A DNA stretch of 64,000 nt from Acutalibacter sp. (GCA_020025775.1 JAHHRN010000002.1:1-64000), one strand, 5' to 3'. Positions 50,795 through 59,471 are shown, counted from the first letter of the stretch. Program-made: numbers and translations. The notes: generated by a model from the letters alone, not told the origin.

Positions 50795-50825
50795 AACCCC
50801 CGAAAGAAATACTCTTTCGGGGGTT
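50795..50825 (-). terminator. terminator of the GlpA/AGPS-like operon
   Basis: AACCCCCGAAAGA pairs perfectly with TCTTTCGGGGGTT; the minus-strand T-rich tail serves the flavoenzyme operon ending at 50842. Confidence 0.88.
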
Positions 50826-50841
50826 GTTTTATGCTTTTAGG

Positions 50842-52593
50842 TTAACGATAGTCTTTTCTTTCGTTTAAGAACTTCTTTTCTTCGGGTTTTAAGTCCAAAC
50901 CGATAGTGCCGCCGGGGTTCATCATATAGTCGGGGTCAAAGTAGTTCTTTAAGGTCTTGAATACACCGTATTCCTTTTCACCGATGTAGCCTTCCAGCCA
51001 CGGAGCAAACATCTTGCCGATACCGTGGTGATGCGAAATAGCCGCGCCGGATTTCTGAATCGCGTCCAAAATGGTGGTATGGTAACGCTTAAATTCATCT
51101 GCATCGTTCATCTTGGTAATGAAGATGAAATAGAGGTTTGCACCCTGCGGATAGCAGTGAGACATATGTGTGGTAACTACGGTGTTCGGCAAAGCGTGGC
51201 AAACCTTACGAACATCTCTGTGTACCTGTTCCATATTGGACCAGTTTACGGTGCATTCTAAGGTGTCGGTGATAATGGAGAAGTCCATGAGCGTATCACG
51301 AAGATAGGGGTCGTTGAAACGGCCTTTTTCCCAGCTCTTGGTAACGTAACCTGTCATCGGGAAGCCGCCGTGCTGTAAGGCAATCTTAGCAATGTTTTTC
51401 GCAACATTGCGGGAGAAGCCTTTTTCACCGTCGGTAAAGCCGAGGAACATACATCTTTCCATGTCACGGTAGCCAAGCTTGTCGAGAATCGGCTCTAAGG
51501 GGGTTTCATCCACGTTATAGAGCTTGAGCATTAAATGGGTTTCTTCGGGGTCAGAAAGGCGGAAAACAGAAGAGAAGCCGCATTCGCACTGCATCATTTC
51601 TCTGGCAGCTTCCATAGCGGTTTTCCAGTCTTTAAACATATAGGAGAAACGCTTGCGGTTTTCGGGCATATAGCGGAATACCTTTAAGGTAACCTCAGTT
51701 AAAACACCGAAAGTGCCTTCGGAACCCATCATAATCTGATTGAGGTTCGGACCGGTAGCTTCTCTCGGATAATGGCTAGTTTGAATTCTGCCAATCGGGG
51801 TTGCGTATTTCTGAGAAAGTACAATATCTGCAATCGTGCCGTAATAGGAGCTGTTTTGACCTGCTCCTCTGGTTACGGTCCAGCCGCCGACGGAGCTGTA
51901 TTCAAAGGACTGCGGGAAGTGACCGCAGGTGTAAGCACGTTTTGCACCGAAAATGCTCTGTGCATTGTTAAGGGTTTCTTCGAGCTTCGGACCGGACATA
52001 CCTGCCTGAACGGTAATGGTTTGGTCTACTTCATTAAAGCTGATTACCTTGTTAAAGCGCTTGCGCATATCCAGTGTAACGCCGCCTTTAACCGCTTCCA
52101 TACCGCGTGTAACAGAAGAACCACCGCCGTAAACGTAAAGCGGAATCTTATTCTTAACGCAGTAGGCTACAATGTCTTCCACCTGTGCAGTGGTGTCCGG
52201 ATAAACAACGGCATCCGGTACGTTTTCAATCTGCTTATGGCGAAGTCTTAAAAGGTCATAGCCTGTGCAACCGTAAGCGACTGCCAAGCGGGGATAGTCC
52301 TCGGTAGTAACAAAAGCGTCACCAACAATTTTCTTTAAAGCATCTACATGCTTTTTCGCGAGCTTAGAGGGATATTCGGAAAGATCTACCTGGTCAAAGC
52401 CGATATCGTCTGTGTAGTCTTTGAAATCGTCATCGGTCATCTTAAAGGTCTCTTTCATTAAGTTATAAAGAGACTCTTTCGGATATTTAAAGAATTCGGG
52501 ATCGCCCCAACGGAAAATAGAACGATAGCTGCCTTCGGGTGCGGGGGTTAAGAGCCATTTTGGTTCAAAGCCTTTGTAGGGTTTATTACTCAT
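50842..52593 (-). CDS. FAD-binding oxidase resembling alkyl-dihydroxyacetone phosphate synthase
   Basis: A 583-residue flavoenzyme of the VAO/PCMH fold. The FAD phosphate loop is VYGGGSSVTRG near 154-164, with the second FAD region SSVGGWTVTRGAGQNSSYYG (20 residues) and GSEGTFGVLTEVTL. The C-terminal triple histidine SHHHGIGK is the mark of AGPS, which swaps an acyl for an alkyl chain on DHAP to start ether lipids; D-lactate-type oxidases have EHG instead. After HHHGIGK the sequence is MFAPW, not the basic stretch I recall in AGPS, so the substrate may differ. Last gene of a five-gene operon, overlapping the kinase by four bases. Confidence 0.78.
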   Translation of the reverse strand: MSNKPYKGFEPKWLLTPAPEGSYRSIFRWGDPEFFKYPKESLYNLMKETFKMTDDDFKDYTDDIGFDQVDLSEYPSKLAKKHVDALKKIVGDAFVTTEDYPRLAVAYGCTGYDLLRLRHKQIENVPDAVVYPDTTAQVEDIVAYCVKNKIPLYVYGGGSSVTRGMEAVKGGVTLDMRKRFNKVISFNEVDQTITVQAGMSGPKLEETLNNAQSIFGAKRAYTCGHFPQSFEYSSVGGWTVTRGAGQNSSYYGTIADIVLSQKYATPIGRIQTSHYPREATGPNLNQIMMGSEGTFGVLTEVTLKVFRYMPENRKRFSYMFKDWKTAMEAAREMMQCECGFSSVFRLSDPEETHLMLKLYNVDETPLEPILDKLGYRDMERCMFLGFTDGEKGFSRNVAKNIAKIALQHGGFPMTGYVTKSWEKGRFNDPYLRDTLMDFSIITDTLECTVNWSNMEQVHRDVRKVCHALPNTVVTTHMSHCYPQGANLYFIFITKMNDADEFKRYHTTILDAIQKSGAAISHHHGIGKMFAPWLEGYIGEKEYGVFKTLKNYFDPDYMMNPGGTIGLDLKPEEKKFLNERKDYR

Positions 52594-54149
52594 AATATAT
52601 CTCTCCTTTTAACTATTTGAATAATTTTTTTGTAAATGGGATTGAGCTTCGGGAAAATTTTGCGATAAGCGTTTAAGTAAAGGTCCATATAGGTGATATG
52701 TGTTTCGGGGTCCGGCTGAAAAACATCTTTTTCATGCACCATAGCGTCTATGGCTTCATCGTAGGATGTGAAAATACCCTTTGCGAGGAAGGCAACCATA
52801 GAAGCACCAAGGGAGCACGCTTCGTGGGTTTGGATGCGCTTGACGGGTAAACCGAAAACATCGGCAAAGATTTGGCAGGAGATGTCACTTCGTGCACCAC
52901 CGCCACCGATATAGATTTCAGAAATGTTCACCTTTGCGCGTTTTTCCATAATCCGCATGGAGTGGTAAAGCTCAAACGCAAGACCTTCAATAATCGCTCT
53001 GTAAATATGGTAGTGCGTGTGATAATCTGCAAATCCGATAACGGCACCTTTCGAAGTCGGATTGATAATACCTGGTGTCCAGTAAGGCTGTAAGAGTAAG
53101 CCTTCACATCCCGGTGGTAATTTCTCAATGCGTTTATCTAAAAGCTGTTCTGCGGAAATACCGAGTTCCTTTGCCTCCATGGCATCTGCTGTACCGAATT
53201 CCTTAACGAACCAAGATAAAAGCCAAAAGCCTCTGTAAATCTCGATTTCGGGATTGTAAATATCATTGGGAACAGCAGGGTAGGCGGGCATGAACGGTTG
53301 CGGTTCTACATATTTCTTGAGCGCAAACTGAATTGTTGCCGTTGTACCGAGCGATATAGAAGCTTTATTCTCTTTAATTACAGAAAGACCTAAGGTTTCG
53401 CAGCCCTTATCAGAGCCTGTAGCAATCAGTGGTAAGCCAACCGGAACACCGGATTTTTCTGAAAATTCCTTAGTGATGTACCCGATGGTTTCACCGGATT
53501 TTAAGAGCGTGCAGAGCTTTTCTTTTTCTACATCACAAATACACTTGGTTAAATCTCGGTCGGTTTTCCATTTTCTGTGCTTATAGTCAAACGGAATGTG
53601 ACCAATCATATTTGCTTCGGAATCAGCCAGCCTACCAGTCATCTTATAATTTAAGTAGGTGGGGAGCACCACATACTTTGCTGTTTTTGCCCATATCTCG
53701 GGCTGATACTGCCGAATCCAGTTGGATGCGGTAGCCTTATATAAAATGTTCGTTGCATCCTGCATTCCTGCCAGCTTAAAGATAACTCTTTTATAAGCAG
53801 GGAAGGGATTGTTAAAATCTGCTTGTCGTTTATCGAGCCAAAGAATAATATCGCGAAGCGGCTGATTGTCTTTGTCTAAGCAAAGGACTGTGTCGCGAAT
53901 GACGGTTAGGGTAACCGCGATAATATCCTCGAGAGCTTCTTCGTTTCGCGAAAGTAAAGCTCTTCCGGCTTCACAAATGCGGTCATAGTAAAAATCGGGG
54001 CGCTGTTCCGCCCAACCTGGATTTCTCGAATAATAAGGCTCACTGTATTTGAGCTGTTCTATATCGAGAAAACTGCCGTCGGGTTTTGTTAAAAGTGCAC
54101 GTGCGCTTTGCGTACCGATATCAAAGGTAAGTACAAGTGGCGTGCTCAT
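52590..54149 (-). CDS. FGGY-family carbohydrate kinase
   Basis: A 519-residue sugar or polyol kinase. The actin-like ATPase fold shows DIGTQSARALL at the start, the sugar-site TVIRDTVLCLD region, GSDKGCETLGL and SLGTTATIQFA in the middle, and the C-terminal IGGGGARSDISCQIFADVFG (20 residues), a family signature. Its neighbours are a GlpA-like dehydrogenase and an AGPS-like enzyme, so glycerol or a related polyol is a reasonable guess, but it is not a close GlpK. The start follows AGGGGAG. Confidence 0.85.
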   Translation of the reverse strand: MSTPLVLTFDIGTQSARALLTKPDGSFLDIEQLKYSEPYYSRNPGWAEQRPDFYYDRICEAGRALLSRNEEALEDIIAVTLTVIRDTVLCLDKDNQPLRDIILWLDKRQADFNNPFPAYKRVIFKLAGMQDATNILYKATASNWIRQYQPEIWAKTAKYVVLPTYLNYKMTGRLADSEANMIGHIPFDYKHRKWKTDRDLTKCICDVEKEKLCTLLKSGETIGYITKEFSEKSGVPVGLPLIATGSDKGCETLGLSVIKENKASISLGTTATIQFALKKYVEPQPFMPAYPAVPNDIYNPEIEIYRGFWLLSWFVKEFGTADAMEAKELGISAEQLLDKRIEKLPPGCEGLLLQPYWTPGIINPTSKGAVIGFADYHTHYHIYRAIIEGLAFELYHSMRIMEKRAKVNISEIYIGGGGARSDISCQIFADVFGLPVKRIQTHEACSLGASMVAFLAKGIFTSYDEAIDAMVHEKDVFQPDPETHITYMDLYLNAYRKIFPKLNPIYKKIIQIVKRRDIL

Positions 54150-54530
54150 CTATTTCTTCTCCCCTTGTTTGTTCATTTCGTTTAAGACATTGCTGGTGGC
54201 AATAATATCCGCCGAAAGACCGCAAACCTTTGAAATCACTACGTCTCCGCGTCCCACAGGCTTTGATAACACGGTTTTGTTGATTTCCTGCATCACGTCA
54301 AAAATCTTATTCTTTGGGATTTCTTCGCTTACACGAACGGGCAGAACCGGTACTTCGGGAAAAATGGTTCGCACGGTCGTACAAATGGTACGCATGGGCT
54401 TTGTCATTTCGGAAATGGCGAATTGTGCACCGCGTTTACAGGTGTTCCCTGTGACGGTAATATTTTCCCCCTCACCGTCAATGTGCATTGTGCAACCTCT
54501 GGGGCATACAATACAAACCAATTCACGCAT
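54150..54530 (-). CDS. DUF1667 domain-containing protein
   Basis: A 126-residue DUF1667 protein. CIVCPRGCTMHID and TGNTCKRGAQFAISE give four cysteines that likely bind an iron-sulfur cluster. The family nearly always stands next to GlpA-type and pyridine-nucleotide FAD oxidoreductases in anaerobes and probably forms a third subunit of a glycerol-3-phosphate dehydrogenase, like GlpC in function. The stop abuts the kinase start; the gene overlaps the end of the upstream oxidoreductase by eight bases. Confidence 0.88.
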   Translation of the reverse strand: MRELVCIVCPRGCTMHIDGEGENITVTGNTCKRGAQFAISEMTKPMRTICTTVRTIFPEVPVLPVRVSEEIPKNKIFDVMQEINKTVLSKPVGRGDVVISKVCGLSADIIATSNVLNEMNKQGEKK

Positions 54531-55782
54531 GATCTTTCACCTCGATGTCTAAAGAGATTTTAGAATGCTCTGTTAAGTGGAAGCTGTCAAAATCAATTTG
54601 TAAGCGTTCCATTTCCGGCGGACGAAGGAAGGGGTAATTCTTTTTAAAGACCTCTTCACCGTCTACAAGAATTTTAAATGTGCAAGCTGTAAGCGGATTG
54701 CGGCTTCTGAAATACACAACGGTTTCTTTGTTTTCTTTGTTTAAATCCAAAACCTGCGGAACGGCATATAAAAGAGCAGGGGAGGCTTCTACGGGAAGAA
54801 GCTTTCTCTCTTTCCTCGCATAGACGGCGGCGTTTTTACCGGCTTCTTCGCCGCTTTCGGAAACGTAGTCTACGAGGTCATTTACGTGCAAAGCGTTGCC
54901 GCAGGAGAAGATGCCGTCTACACTGGTCATCAGCTGACCGTCGCAAATCGGACCTTTGGTTTTGGGATCGAGCTTTACGCCGAGGGTTTCTGCAAGCTCA
55001 TTTTCGGGAATCAGACCGACCGAAAGAATGAGTGCATCACAGTCGATGATTTCTTCTGTACCAGCGATGGGCTGCATGTTCTCGTCTACTTTAGAGATTT
55101 CCACTTGCTCGAGTCTGTCCTGACCGAAAACTCTGGTTACAGTGTGAGACAGGTACAGTGGAATGTTGTAATCATGTAAGCACTGGTGGATATTACGGGT
55201 AAGGCCGGAGGGTGTGGGTTTTGCTTCATAAACACCGACAACCTCTGCACCTTCTAAGGTCAAACGGCGTGCCATGATTAAACCAATGTCGCCGGAGCCT
55301 AAAATAACGCAGCGCTTTGTGGGTAGTTGACCCAAAAGGTTGGTAAAGTGCTGTGCAGAACCGGCTGTAAATACGCCTGCGGGGCGTGTGCCATGAATGG
55401 CAACCTGTTTTGCCGTTCTTTCACGACAGCCTGTCGCCAAAATTAAGGATTTTGTAAAGACGGGTTCCACGCCGTCTCGATTTACAAGAACAACCTTAAA
55501 GCCGTCCTCTGTTTTTTCAATTCGAGTTACAAAGGTTAAAAGCAAGGCTTCAATTTTTTCTTCGCGGAACATATCCACAAATCGCTCGGCATATTCCGGA
55601 CCGGAAAGCTTTTCACCGAAACGGACTAAGCCGAAGCCGTCATGAATGCACTGCTTTAAAATGCCGCCGAGTCTGGCTTCACGTTCTACCAAAAGTGTTT
55701 TTGCACCGTTTTTGTGTGCGGAAACCGCTGCTGCAAGACCCGCAGGACCGCCGCCGATGACTAAAACATCATAGCTTTTCAT
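54523..55782 (-). CDS. NAD(P)/FAD-dependent oxidoreductase, GlpB-like partner
   Basis: A 419-residue flavoprotein. DVLVIGGGPAGLAAAVSAHK (20 residues) is the FAD-binding Rossmann motif, GSGDIGLIMARRLTLEGAEV (20 residues) the NAD(P) motif, and DGIFSCGNALHVNDLVDYVS (20 residues) the closing FAD motif with CGN. The C-terminal 90 residues are an added domain. In anaerobic GlpA/DUF1667 operons this subunit passes electrons from glycerol 3-phosphate oxidation. The ATG at 55782 is preferred because AAGGGG lies directly over the GTG at 55794. Confidence 0.85.
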   Translation of the reverse strand: MKSYDVLVIGGGPAGLAAAVSAHKNGAKTLLVEREARLGGILKQCIHDGFGLVRFGEKLSGPEYAERFVDMFREEKIEALLLTFVTRIEKTEDGFKVVLVNRDGVEPVFTKSLILATGCRERTAKQVAIHGTRPAGVFTAGSAQHFTNLLGQLPTKRCVILGSGDIGLIMARRLTLEGAEVVGVYEAKPTPSGLTRNIHQCLHDYNIPLYLSHTVTRVFGQDRLEQVEISKVDENMQPIAGTEEIIDCDALILSVGLIPENELAETLGVKLDPKTKGPICDGQLMTSVDGIFSCGNALHVNDLVDYVSESGEEAGKNAAVYARKERKLLPVEASPALLYAVPQVLDLNKENKETVVYFRSRNPLTACTFKILVDGEEVFKKNYPFLRPPEMERLQIDFDSFHLTEHSKISLDIEVKDHA

Positions 55783-55801
55783 TTTCTTTTGCACCCCTTC
55801 C

Positions 55802-57511
55802 TTATTTTGTTCTGCCGAAGGTCATGGGAGATTCTGCAGAGGATTTTTTAACTTCACTCAGCGGAACACCTAAGAAGTCGGCAATAATCTGTGTGACTAA
55901 GGGGGCACAGAAGCCACCTTGGCATCTGCCCATGCCGGGACGAATTCTCTTTTTAATGCCGTCCACTGTCGGCACGCAGATGGGGGAGCGAAGAGCGTCT
56001 AAAATTTCACCCTTGCTGATTTCCTCACAGCGGCAAACAATGACACCGTAATCGGGGTTTTGCTTAATCAGCGCGTTGCGTTCTTCATCGCTCATTTCGT
56101 TTAAGACGGGAACGCCTTTTCGAATCGGATTGAAGCTTTCGTTACGCGTTACATCCTTTTCTTTCTTTAAGAAGTCTACAGCCATTTTTTCAATGTCGAG
56201 TGCTACGGCGGGTGCGGTAGTCAAACCGGGGGATTGAATACCGGCACAATGGATAATATTCTTGGTTCTTCTGCCGCTTTCAATGATGAAGTCTTCTTCA
56301 AATGTTGGTGCACGAACACCGGTGAAATAGGTGATGATATCCCGTTCAGAAAGCCTCGGCATGGTCTTTTTCTGCTTTTCAAAGACGGTGGCAATACTTT
56401 CTTTATGGGTTTCTACATTTTCCTTTTCATAAGTTTCTATTGCATCGGGACCGACAAGCAGGTTGTCGTGCACGGTATGTAAAATACCGCCGCCCTTGGA
56501 ATGGGTCTTTGAAACCTTTATTTCTTTAATAGAAGCAATTGAGTGCATAAATGCACCAGCTTTTTTGTCTAAAATGGAGTTGGTACCGCGTCTGGGATGA
56601 ATCGAGAAGAAACGGTCATTGGCCATTTCTGCAATATCATCGGAGAACACACCGGCCGCATTGATTACAAGGCGCGGATAAATCGTACCGCGGTTAGTTT
56701 CCACGCTCTTAATTTCTCCATTTTCTACCTTCATGGAAAGGACTGCGGAATTAAGTGCAACCTCTGCACCGTTTTGTACCGCATTTTCCGCATAGGCAAT
56801 AGTTAAGCCATAGGGGCAAACACAGCCCGATGTCGGGTTGGAAATTGCAAATTTGAAATCTTTGGAAAAATTCGGCTCTAAACGCTTTAATTCTTCGCCG
56901 GAAATGAGCTTTGTATCCCAAATGCCGTCTCGCTTTTTACGAAGCAGGCAATAGAGTGCTACAAACGGTTTGAAATAGATGTTGGTAAAGCCTACATATT
57001 GACCGACGCGCTTAAAGGGAACATCCAGTTCCTTGCAAACTTCGTCATACATCGCGTTACCTTTGCGAATATAGTAGTGCTTCTTCGAGCCCTTGGAAAG
57101 ATCAATACCGGGATGCACTTCACCGTCATTTCTGCCGGAAGCCTGTAAAGCTAAGTCTGCTTCCTTTTCAAGAAGTAAAATATCTAAATTCCATTTAGAA
57201 AGCTCTCTGGCGATTGAAACGCCGGAAATACCGCCGCCTATAATTAAAATATCCGGCTGTCTGCCGTCTAAAGCGTCGTCTTTAAGACTCGGAACACGCA
57301 TTTTCTGTTCCTTCGCTTCATCACAGATAATATTGTTTACAACATGGACGGTGCTGTATTTGGTGGCCGCCATTTGACAGGCTGTTATAGTGTCTGCCCA
57401 AGAGGATAAGTGACCGCTGACAACGATACTACCGTTTTGAAGTCTCGCGTGTACTGCATTGCCAAAACGTTCTTGCAGTTTTTTGTTAATTTTCTTTACA
57501 TTCACGTTCAA
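55802..57511 (-). CDS. GlpA-type glycerol-3-phosphate dehydrogenase with N-terminal BON-like and C-terminal [2Fe-2S] domains
   Basis: A 569-residue flavoenzyme. Residues about 1-65 look like a BON domain (GSIVVSGHLSSWADTITACQ, then VHVVNNI), not a normal part of GlpA. DILIIGGGISGVSIARELSK (20 residues, near 86) begins the FAD/DAO domain with ASGRNDGEVHPGI. The C-terminus has a BFD-like [2Fe-2S] domain (CRCEEISKGEI and GRCQGGFC), as in anaerobic GlpA. It would oxidise glycerol 3-phosphate or a similar compound to DHAP. The TTG start at 57511 is seven bases after GGAAGGG. First gene of the operon, facing tetR. Confidence 0.85.
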   Translation of the reverse strand: MNVNVKKINKKLQERFGNAVHARLQNGSIVVSGHLSSWADTITACQMAATKYSTVHVVNNIICDEAKEQKMRVPSLKDDALDGRQPDILIIGGGISGVSIARELSKWNLDILLLEKEADLALQASGRNDGEVHPGIDLSKGSKKHYYIRKGNAMYDEVCKELDVPFKRVGQYVGFTNIYFKPFVALYCLLRKKRDGIWDTKLISGEELKRLEPNFSKDFKFAISNPTSGCVCPYGLTIAYAENAVQNGAEVALNSAVLSMKVENGEIKSVETNRGTIYPRLVINAAGVFSDDIAEMANDRFFSIHPRRGTNSILDKKAGAFMHSIASIKEIKVSKTHSKGGGILHTVHDNLLVGPDAIETYEKENVETHKESIATVFEKQKKTMPRLSERDIITYFTGVRAPTFEEDFIIESGRRTKNIIHCAGIQSPGLTTAPAVALDIEKMAVDFLKKEKDVTRNESFNPIRKGVPVLNEMSDEERNALIKQNPDYGVIVCRCEEISKGEILDALRSPICVPTVDGIKKRIRPGMGRCQGGFCAPLVTQIIADFLGVPLSEVKKSSAESPMTFGRTK

Positions 57512-57535
57512 AGCAAAACCCTTCCTTTCCTATCG

Positions 57536-57596
57536 AGTCGGCTGAATGACCGACTTTATATAAAGCAATCATACTGCAATAGGAACTAATTGTCAA
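57536..57596 (-). promoter_or_regulatory. promoter and TetR-type operator of the GlpA/AGPS-like operon
   Basis: On the minus strand TTGACA (57596-57591), a 17-base spacer and TATGAT (57573-57568). AGTCGG (57536-57541) and CCGACT (57550-57555) form an inverted repeat just after the -10 box, a good place for a repressor. AGGAACTAA occurs at 57581-57589 between the boxes and again at 57651-57659 nearer tetR. Confidence 0.6.
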
Positions 57597-57676
57597 TAAT
57601 AGATAAAAATTTCACAATATTTTAAATTTTTATATTAAAAAGAGTGCTAAAGGAACTAAGAAAATGCAGATTCTAG

Positions 57677-57705
57677 TAGACAACTTGGAAAGTTAATGTT
57701 AATAT
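57677..57705 (+). promoter_or_regulatory. promoter of tetR-family gene
   Basis: TAGACA (57677-57682), a 17-base spacer and TAATAT (57700-57705), 33 bases before the start. Confidence 0.5.
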
Positions 57706-57737
57706 AAGGACGTATAAAAAAGAATTGAGGCGTTTTT

Positions 57738-58307
57738 ATGGCAGCACCGAGAAATGAAAATATAAAAGAAATGATTTTACGCGCTACACAGGCGCTTTTA
57801 GAAAAAAAGAGCTTTTCGGATTTATCTTTAGCAGAAATTGCAAAAGCGGCGGGCATTTCTAAGGGCACACTGTATTATCACTATAAGACCAAGGGTGAGA
57901 TATTCTTTGACCTTACAGACCAGTATTTAAGTGCACAGTGGGATGACCTCATTGCATGGACTGAAAATAAAGAAAAGGACACTTCTATAGCTCGACTCGT
58001 AAAATATGTTATGGAGCGTAATGTCGCTTCGGCAAACTTAAGAATGCATTTGTTTTGTGAAGCGCAAATGGGGGATGAAGAGGTTCGAAAACGCTTGATT
58101 GAACGCTACGAGGACTTCCAAAAGCTGATCAGTCAGAAAATTTCCGAACGAACCGATTTTCCGGCGGACTTTTTAACATGGCTGATTTTACTAGCTTCCG
58201 ATGGCATTATTGTACAAGAGGCAATTCGTAATGAGAATTTTGATCCGCAGAAATTTATCCGTGAAACTGAAGCTTTGCTTAAGAGCTTCAGCGAAAGCCA
58301 AAATTAA
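57738..58307 (+). CDS. TetR/AcrR family regulator
   Basis: A 189-residue repressor-type regulator. The N-terminal helix-turn-helix is SLAEIAKAAGISKGTLYYHY (20 residues, near 35-54) and the remaining helices form the ligand pocket. It is divergent from the GlpA/FGGY/AGPS-like operon, with an inverted repeat in the shared 226-base gap, so it probably represses that operon and responds to a pathway compound, perhaps a lipid-like one as for many TetR proteins. The ATG has only a weak GAGG before it. Confidence 0.88.
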   Translation: MAAPRNENIKEMILRATQALLEKKSFSDLSLAEIAKAAGISKGTLYYHYKTKGEIFFDLTDQYLSAQWDDLIAWTENKEKDTSIARLVKYVMERNVASANLRMHLFCEAQMGDEEVRKRLIERYEDFQKLISQKISERTDFPADFLTWLILLASDGIIVQEAIRNENFDPQKFIRETEALLKSFSESQN

Positions 58308-58344
58308 ATCCAAAAAGCAAAATTTGATCGTGCACACCAAATAA

Positions 58345-58387
58345 AAATCCGAGGAAGGCCTTAGAAAAACCGACCTCGGATTTTTTT
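58345..58387 (+). terminator. terminator of the tetR-family gene
   Basis: AAATCCGAGG pairs with CCTCGGATTT around a 19-base loop and is followed by T. Confidence 0.8.
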
Positions 58388-58436
58388 ATAAATTTGTTTT
58401 GTTGTTTTTTGTTAAAAGATTTTTTACAGGGATGCA

Positions 58437-58466
58437 CTTGACTTAGTCAAGTCGTGGTAATATACT
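58437..58466 (+). promoter_or_regulatory. promoter with palindromic operator for the MarR-flavodoxin gene
   Basis: TTGACT (58438-58443), a 17-base spacer and TATACT (58461-58466). The -35 box lies in the perfect palindrome CTTGAC-TTA-GTCAAG (58437-58451), the type of site MarR dimers bind, so the gene is probably self-repressed. Confidence 0.7.
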
Positions 58467-58496
58467 TGAATTTATAAAGAGAAAAGGAGAATTGCA

Positions 58497-59423
58497 ATGA
58501 AAGAGACGTTGGCGTTTCAGATTGTAGCTTTATACCGCGACTTCCTCACGTACACAACAAATGAACTGAAAAAATTAGGACTCAATTTCGGCCAGATCCC
58601 ATTAATTTTATATGTTGGAAAGCATCCAGACTGTATGCAGGCTGATTTGACAAAAGCGCTTAACTTAGATTGGGGATACTCCCAGCGTAGTATTGCTAAG
58701 CTGGTCGATACAGGATTTATGACCAAAGCGTATAAAGAGAAGAAATCCTGTAACTGCCTGCATTTAACAGAAAACGGAAAGCAGGCCTTTGATGTATGTC
58801 ACAGCGTTTTTAACGCTTGGGATAAAATAAAACTGCAGGATTTTTCAGAGGAAGAGAAAGCGAATATTTTGACACTTCTCAAACAAATCCATGCACAAGA
58901 CAATATTTTTGTAAAGGAGATAAATAAAATGAAATACGCAATTGTTTTTAGCAGTGAGACAGGAAACACCAAACTTTTGGCAGACACGGTTCAGGCAGCC
59001 TTGCCGAAGGAGGATTGTATCTATTTCGGCAAAACCGACAGTGCAGCCTTGAAAGCAGACAGAATCTATGTAGGCTTTTGGACGAACCAGGATACCTGTG
59101 ATGAAAACACAGCTGCATTTTTGAAAACAACCTCTAATCAAGAAATCTTTCTGTTTGGCTCAGCTGGTTATGGCGGAGATCCGGCATATTTTGAGAAGAT
59201 TATAAAACAGAGCTCGGAAAACATGCCCAATAAAGAACATCTTATTGGTAGCTTTATGTGCCAAGGCAAGATGTCTATGTCTGTTCGTGAGCGCTATGAA
59301 AAAATGCTGAACAGTCCGGAGAAGCCATCTAATATAGAGGATTTGATTGAGAATTTTGACAGAGCACTGTCTCACCCGGATGAAAGTGATTTTGAAGCGC
59401 TGAAAAAAGCAGTACAGGCATAA
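58497..59423 (+). CDS. MarR-family regulator fused in frame to a flavodoxin
   Basis: A 308-residue fusion. Residues 1-140 form a MarR winged helix (LTKALNLDWGYSQRSIAKLV, 20 residues) with a C-x-C pair in the wing (C85, C87). From M145 a flavodoxin starts: KYAIVFSSETGNTKLLADTV (20 residues), with the FMN phosphate loop SETGNT and GSAGYGGDP near 222. M145 (58929) has its own AAGGAGA ribosome binding site inside the gene, so a separate 164-residue flavodoxin may also be made. Gut bilQ-bilR-bilS operons hold separate MarR and flavodoxin genes around the bilirubin reductase; bilR is missing here. One codon chain without a stop links both parts. Confidence 0.8.
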   Translation: MKETLAFQIVALYRDFLTYTTNELKKLGLNFGQIPLILYVGKHPDCMQADLTKALNLDWGYSQRSIAKLVDTGFMTKAYKEKKSCNCLHLTENGKQAFDVCHSVFNAWDKIKLQDFSEEEKANILTLLKQIHAQDNIFVKEINKMKYAIVFSSETGNTKLLADTVQAALPKEDCIYFGKTDSAALKADRIYVGFWTNQDTCDENTAAFLKTTSNQEIFLFGSAGYGGDPAYFEKIIKQSSENMPNKEHLIGSFMCQGKMSMSVRERYEKMLNSPEKPSNIEDLIENFDRALSHPDESDFEALKKAVQA

Positions 59424-59471
59424 TAACACGGCTATACTCGAAAACATCTGTATTTGCACAGGCAGGAACAT

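Noticed and set aside
58497..58930. Annotation of MarR and flavodoxin as two separate genes
   Set aside because: No stop codon separates the two parts in this sequence, so the supported call is a fusion; the internal start is kept as a possible second product.
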